Position numbers and translations under genes: made by a program
Assembly: GCA_001897155.1 (NCBI GenBank)
Contig: MKSF01000026.1
Span: forward strand, 1 to 64,000
Origin: Bacteroidetes bacterium 47-18
GTDB lineage: Bacteria > Bacteroidota > Bacteroidia > Chitinophagales > Chitinophagaceae
DNA length: 64,000 nt
Direction: 5' to 3'
The notes under the pieces: model-generated
What the model was told of the DNA's origin: nothing
Databases searched by the model: none
What the model saw: only the letters and a program-made list of their open reading frames with translations
Shown here: positions 62,901 through 64,000 of the stretch, piece after piece
How positions within the stretch are numbered: position 1 is the stretch's first letter
Layout: each line of letters opens with the position of its first letter

Positions 62901-63166
62901 CTTCGGGCTATATACCGCATGGCATTTACCTGAGGGTGGCGCAGGTGAACCAGCTGGTGGACGATATACGGTTTGCACCCGTGAACGCGGCCGTGGTGTC
63001 TTATGCTTATAACAACCTGACATACAGGTTGATGGCCCAGTTGGACAATAATAATTTCGCGACGTTCTATGAATATGACGCGGAAGGCAATATGGTGAGA
63101 ACGAAGAAAGAGACGGACCGGGGTATTATGACCATTAACGAGGGCAGAAAATCTTATAAGAAATGA
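56972..63166 (+). CDS. Giant SpvB/RHS-like surface protein (operon gene 5)
   Basis: 2064 aa, starting one base after the lipoprotein stop. The N-terminus has a hydrophobic helix (ILFVIMWLELLAPVQQAMA), then the SpvB/TcaC-like signature: SGDFVYNLPLFDLEGYPVNL and WVGLGWSLNPGQINRGVRG at residues ~50-110. The remaining ~1900 residues are beta-rich, with repeats of the YD/RHS style appearing at the very end (NNNFATFYEYDAEGNMVRTKK, about 2030-2050). It ends soon after (RKSYKK) and lacks the RHS core and a toxin tip, so it may be the shell or scaffold, not a complete toxin. A C-terminal lectin- or carbohydrate-binding-like stretch precedes the YD repeat. Export route unknown: no T9SS tail is seen. 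Confidence 0.8.
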   Translation: MKPMLTIKQYYVKPVARILFVIMWLELLAPVQQAMALTSGPTTPEMGGFEPVGTTDMVNTFSGDFVYNLPLFDLEGYPVNLAYHSGSGMEDEASWVGLGWSLNPGQINRGVRGIPDDYDGEQIIKRLHVEPEREYVFNAGINVGFELAGAVRVGFGIDADVTFNNYRGCGLGFNATTNIKIPLAGDLGNQLGVGMNMGVNSLSGADIGTSVSLYLESQSAAPESMGGSISAGTGFNSRYGLKDPNFGLSVYKRTTQEVTQKNAKLADGSRGDKVHKVRRYSGFSTGGTIPIGLQNFTPSISNPMKQVGFGFRLQVGSEVLYGYPHLNVGMTYSISQFERDGTRNAFGYLNLQNARYDDILDFTRDKDGSYNKTHKSLPTSALSYDVYSVNGQGTGGMFRPFRNDMGTIYDPKLYTLSGNDNKSLEVGGPIGLSGGLLEVGVNNATMAVLNKSGVGSKGNLKEHVFRFRSGEVNRVYENVYFKNAGEYTYNYLQDEAAISSKSPVLFNLQQVSTDNGKSYQSASGILQPREQRSARATHYSYLTNFDAGSVLVGAMPELLSYPVNTGRALINRRPERIKRNIFNTYDEIKRAHIGEFRQTLPDGRRYIYAIPAKNSIQREATFSVNPANADVSRGVVTFNAQEDSENNPHPNEKYFQSTIMPAHAYAYLLTASLSADYVDVTGDGPTEDDLGTYTKFNYSRAVKDYRWIAPYSANATVASYHPGNWTDKKDDKGSYIIGAKDVWYINSIESKNQIAEFYISERKDGLGTMAPVIKPGELQGTGNVLLNNTLTSPLTTRQKSYQLDSIVIYNKSTRFDLTRGPVPLKTIIFQYSNELCPGLPNSEGGVGKLTLKKVYTRNGTSGISLLNPYEFQYAQNADYDLAAKDRWGTYKPAASNGGGLTNYEFPYSPQQKSQADDYAAKWQLSRVIMPSGAVLDIAYESNDYSYVQDKRAMEMMRIAGLGNSPNFYPVDMLYNDPVQTNDYVYLKRDKTREAAGLSIRDNYLDGQDMLYFNFKIDIGNRGAYEPVRGYAKVEAVAVCPDNDDYFYIKLRKEKAGETNNNMISAIALAGLNFAKVSAPYLIYPGLDPDSDRQIAEGLAAAFDEFGNMGKNVNMYLLGRHLSKLVNTKQSWVRVQAPGFTKYGGGVRVRSITLSDEWDQMTGSFKSTYGKQYEYTITSDRTGGKISSGVAVNEPSIGADESPLRQPEPYTAQSGRLLPPVKLFKETPHAESFLPTATVGYSRVVVHSLHVNDAKSSKYENVYEYYTARDFPVRIEQTPVATYKERKRANFFLSEVEASVGQGYAVILNDMHGKPKFTADYVLKTTGNNAALAEREEISSTRYVYQTDANGNLDNNVRALMPPSPSSSGYSIADVTLGEDVDINHDVRYNYSFTTSHNISFNLNTVNFGWFVFPLPTMFSPNQSKENEFTSQVTTKFVQQYGILKEVITQSHGAKVVQENLLYDAQSGNPIHSVVNNQYNDRINTLSIPAYLAYNYMQPSYLNEGLRFEAESLVFKGDLIYFIPKCDEKLIRVGDQVLVKIALDNYNFVMKHFWVVGKEFVNVDKTDDPGVLTSYTPGVGGSVPNPGDQICVFRVQPRVLYGESATLPNTNKNPDLQQDITYEDVPMTIVVSGNRNMLNANVQELSFMGDRKFVSLSDMLNVGVTDKILNTTASLFDNMANVSLHGSREGSPPVYNDFVSGRKGNIYQQASYVYNTERMYNDHSRNDGYYKDYYPFWKTHSGSVGACAEPAPALDRHHVSTYKWMVTSQLMRVSYGNIPLETWDASGIISSARYGFNQTLPMVMANNAGYSEVRYYSFEDERLVRNRNMHLQGWPTTSLLGILDPQQTGRNRNVAFTNIIYNNEYFKYDNQHYYTGFNFVTENAHTGLHALIATQNAQDFHIIPVSDLNNKRYKISYWLKNLDGSKPVVGPVVIKSYQGSSLMSTLHPVLSIVSGPIDGWYKVEGTIDYPFPAGSGIPSGYIPHGIYLRVAQVNQLVDDIRFAPVNAAVVSYAYNNLTYRLMAQLDNNNFATFYEYDAEGNMVRTKKETDRGIMTINEGRKSYKK

Positions 63167-63882
63167 GGAAGCGACTAACCTTTTTGCTGTTAGCGGCGGT
63201 ATATGCCGGCACCAGTAGCCTTATATGGGCGCAGGGCGATGCCGCAGCCAAACAGCAATATATAGCAATCATCAAAAAGCATTTTGAAGCACCTCACCTG
63301 CAATACCGTTACCGGGTGCAGGTGGCGGCTACCGCTCATAAACAAAGCCTGTATGACATTTCCGGCAATATATGCCTGAGCGGACAGCAGTATTATGACA
63401 GTTCGGGCACCTATATACAACTGCGAAACAAGGATCACTTCCTGAGCCTTAACCACGAGAATAAGACGGCCAGCCTTGTAAGTGCTCAAAGGTACCGGAG
63501 CGTGTTCGGCGCAGCTTCCCTTGATCGTTCTAATGTGATCTACGATCTGCCTTCGGCAGTGCTGGACAGTATGACTACCTACGAGATCAGCACCGAAGGC
63601 AGCAATAAGGTGCTTTCATTCCGCTTCCGGCAGCCGGTACAGGGTTTCCAAAGCGCGCGGTTTGTTTTTACCGGCCAGTCACTTTCCGAAGTAATGGTAG
63701 TAATGCTGCAGACCGACCGCTGGGGCGACCAGACCGGGCAGCTTTACACTGTCAGGATGCACCATTTCAGTCATTCAGTTCCGCAGTCCCTTTTCAGTAT
63801 ACAGCGTTTCTGCACTGTCAGCGGACAGACTGTCAGGTGGCAGTCCAGGTACACCAAATACCAGGCGTATACCTTATTGTAA
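63163..63882 (+). CDS. Exported protein of unknown function (operon gene 6)
   Basis: 239 aa, ATGA overlap with the giant gene, so made in step with it. Signal peptide (MRKRLTFLLLAAVYAGTSSL, then IWAQ). The mature part (KQQYIAIIKKHFEAPHLQYR, SLYDISGNICLSGQQYYDS, VLSFRFRQPVQGFQSARFVF) is beta-rich and recalls LolA/LppX-like half-barrels that carry hydrophobic ligands, but I see no diagnostic motif. Possibly a periplasmic carrier in the same assembly line. Confidence 0.65.
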   Translation: MRKRLTFLLLAAVYAGTSSLIWAQGDAAAKQQYIAIIKKHFEAPHLQYRYRVQVAATAHKQSLYDISGNICLSGQQYYDSSGTYIQLRNKDHFLSLNHENKTASLVSAQRYRSVFGAASLDRSNVIYDLPSAVLDSMTTYEISTEGSNKVLSFRFRQPVQGFQSARFVFTGQSLSEVMVVMLQTDRWGDQTGQLYTVRMHHFSHSVPQSLFSIQRFCTVSGQTVRWQSRYTKYQAYTLL

Positions 63883-63913
63883 CTATATTTTATTATTAAG
63901 GAGATTATTATAT

Positions 63914-64000
63914 ATGATAAAGCAATTCCCGCTCTTCCGATTACTGTTTGCAGCCGTGCTGCTGTTGTCCGGTATCCGCGTGTCCGGCCAGTCCTTTAAA
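63914..64000 (+). CDS. Start of a further exported protein (cut by the window end)
   Basis: Only 29 codons are visible: a signal peptide (MIKQFPLFRLLFAAVLLLSG, then SGQSFK). Same strand, 31 nt after the previous stop, so probably gene 7 of the operon. The rest lies outside the window. Confidence 0.75.
   Translation, partial: MIKQFPLFRLLFAAVLLLSGIRVSGQSFK

Noticed and set aside
1-64000. CRISPR arrays, rRNA genes, riboswitches, replication origin
   Set aside because: I looked for regularly spaced repeats, rRNA-like conserved stretches and long structured leaders and found none I could support.

Overview
The window looks like a chromosomal segment of a Bacteroidota bacterium, most likely Chitinophagaceae (Chitinophaga-like). 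The evidence is a Bacteroidota-type RecA, proteins with type IX secretion (T9SS) sorting tails, a LytS/LytTR two-component pair with a beta-propeller sensor, Crp/Fnr regulators, promoters of the TTTG-N(17-20)-TAnnTTTG form, and starts without clear Shine-Dalgarno motifs. Taxonomy is inferred from gene content only.

Layout. (1) 1-4.7 kb is a decayed polymorphic-toxin locus. A frameshifted IS1-family transposase abuts the 3' part of an rhs gene with a possible JAB/JAMM-like tip. Behind it lie a broken lipoprotein gene, orphan toxin tails, an exported protein starting on an ATGA overlap, a 118-bp duplication and an intact copy of the lipoprotein. These look like stacked toxin-immunity remnants. 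(2) 4.7-31.1 kb is an accessory region built around three identical tRNA-Glu(TTC) genes (5371, 25133 and 31027, all minus strand) and a probable fourth tRNA scar at 10884. The first interval holds a sensor kinase/regulator pair and a tyrosine-recombinase-fold protein. The second holds a defence block: a complete Wadjet system (jetA-B-C-D), a 1679-aa Avs-like STAND NTPase with an N-terminal Cap4-like nuclease, a truncated SbcD-like protein and a split large serine recombinase. The third holds small metabolic and regulatory genes (two GNATs, two Crp/Fnr proteins, an MDR oxidoreductase, a DoxX-like protein). Another serine-recombinase relic sits beside the first tRNA-Glu. (3) 31.3-39.1 kb is mostly core-like: alpha/beta hydrolase, T9SS cargo, LytTR regulator, LigB-type dioxygenase, recA, tRNA-Ser(TGA). 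(4) 39.2-42.2 kb holds two parallel cassettes, each a lipoprotein plus a small membrane protein, with matching promoters and leaders but unrelated C-termini. (5) 42.6-51.5 kb is one 2957-aa T9SS-sorted surface protein with seven tandem ~90-aa Ig-like repeats. (6) 52.0-64.0 kb is a tightly overlapped operon: predicted outer-membrane beta-barrel, exported beta-sandwich protein, membrane-anchored OmpH/Skp-like protein, lipoprotein, 2064-aa SpvB/RHS-like giant surface protein, exported 239-aa protein, and the start of another exported protein cut by the window end.

The best candidates for undescribed biology are the 52-64 kb operon, which looks like a dedicated export or assembly line for an RHS-like surface protein, and the paired lipoprotein/small-membrane-protein cassettes at 39.9-42.2 kb, which resemble a modular toxin-immunity arrangement. 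The defence block combines known families in an unusual single-strand cluster headed by a chimeric SbcD fragment.
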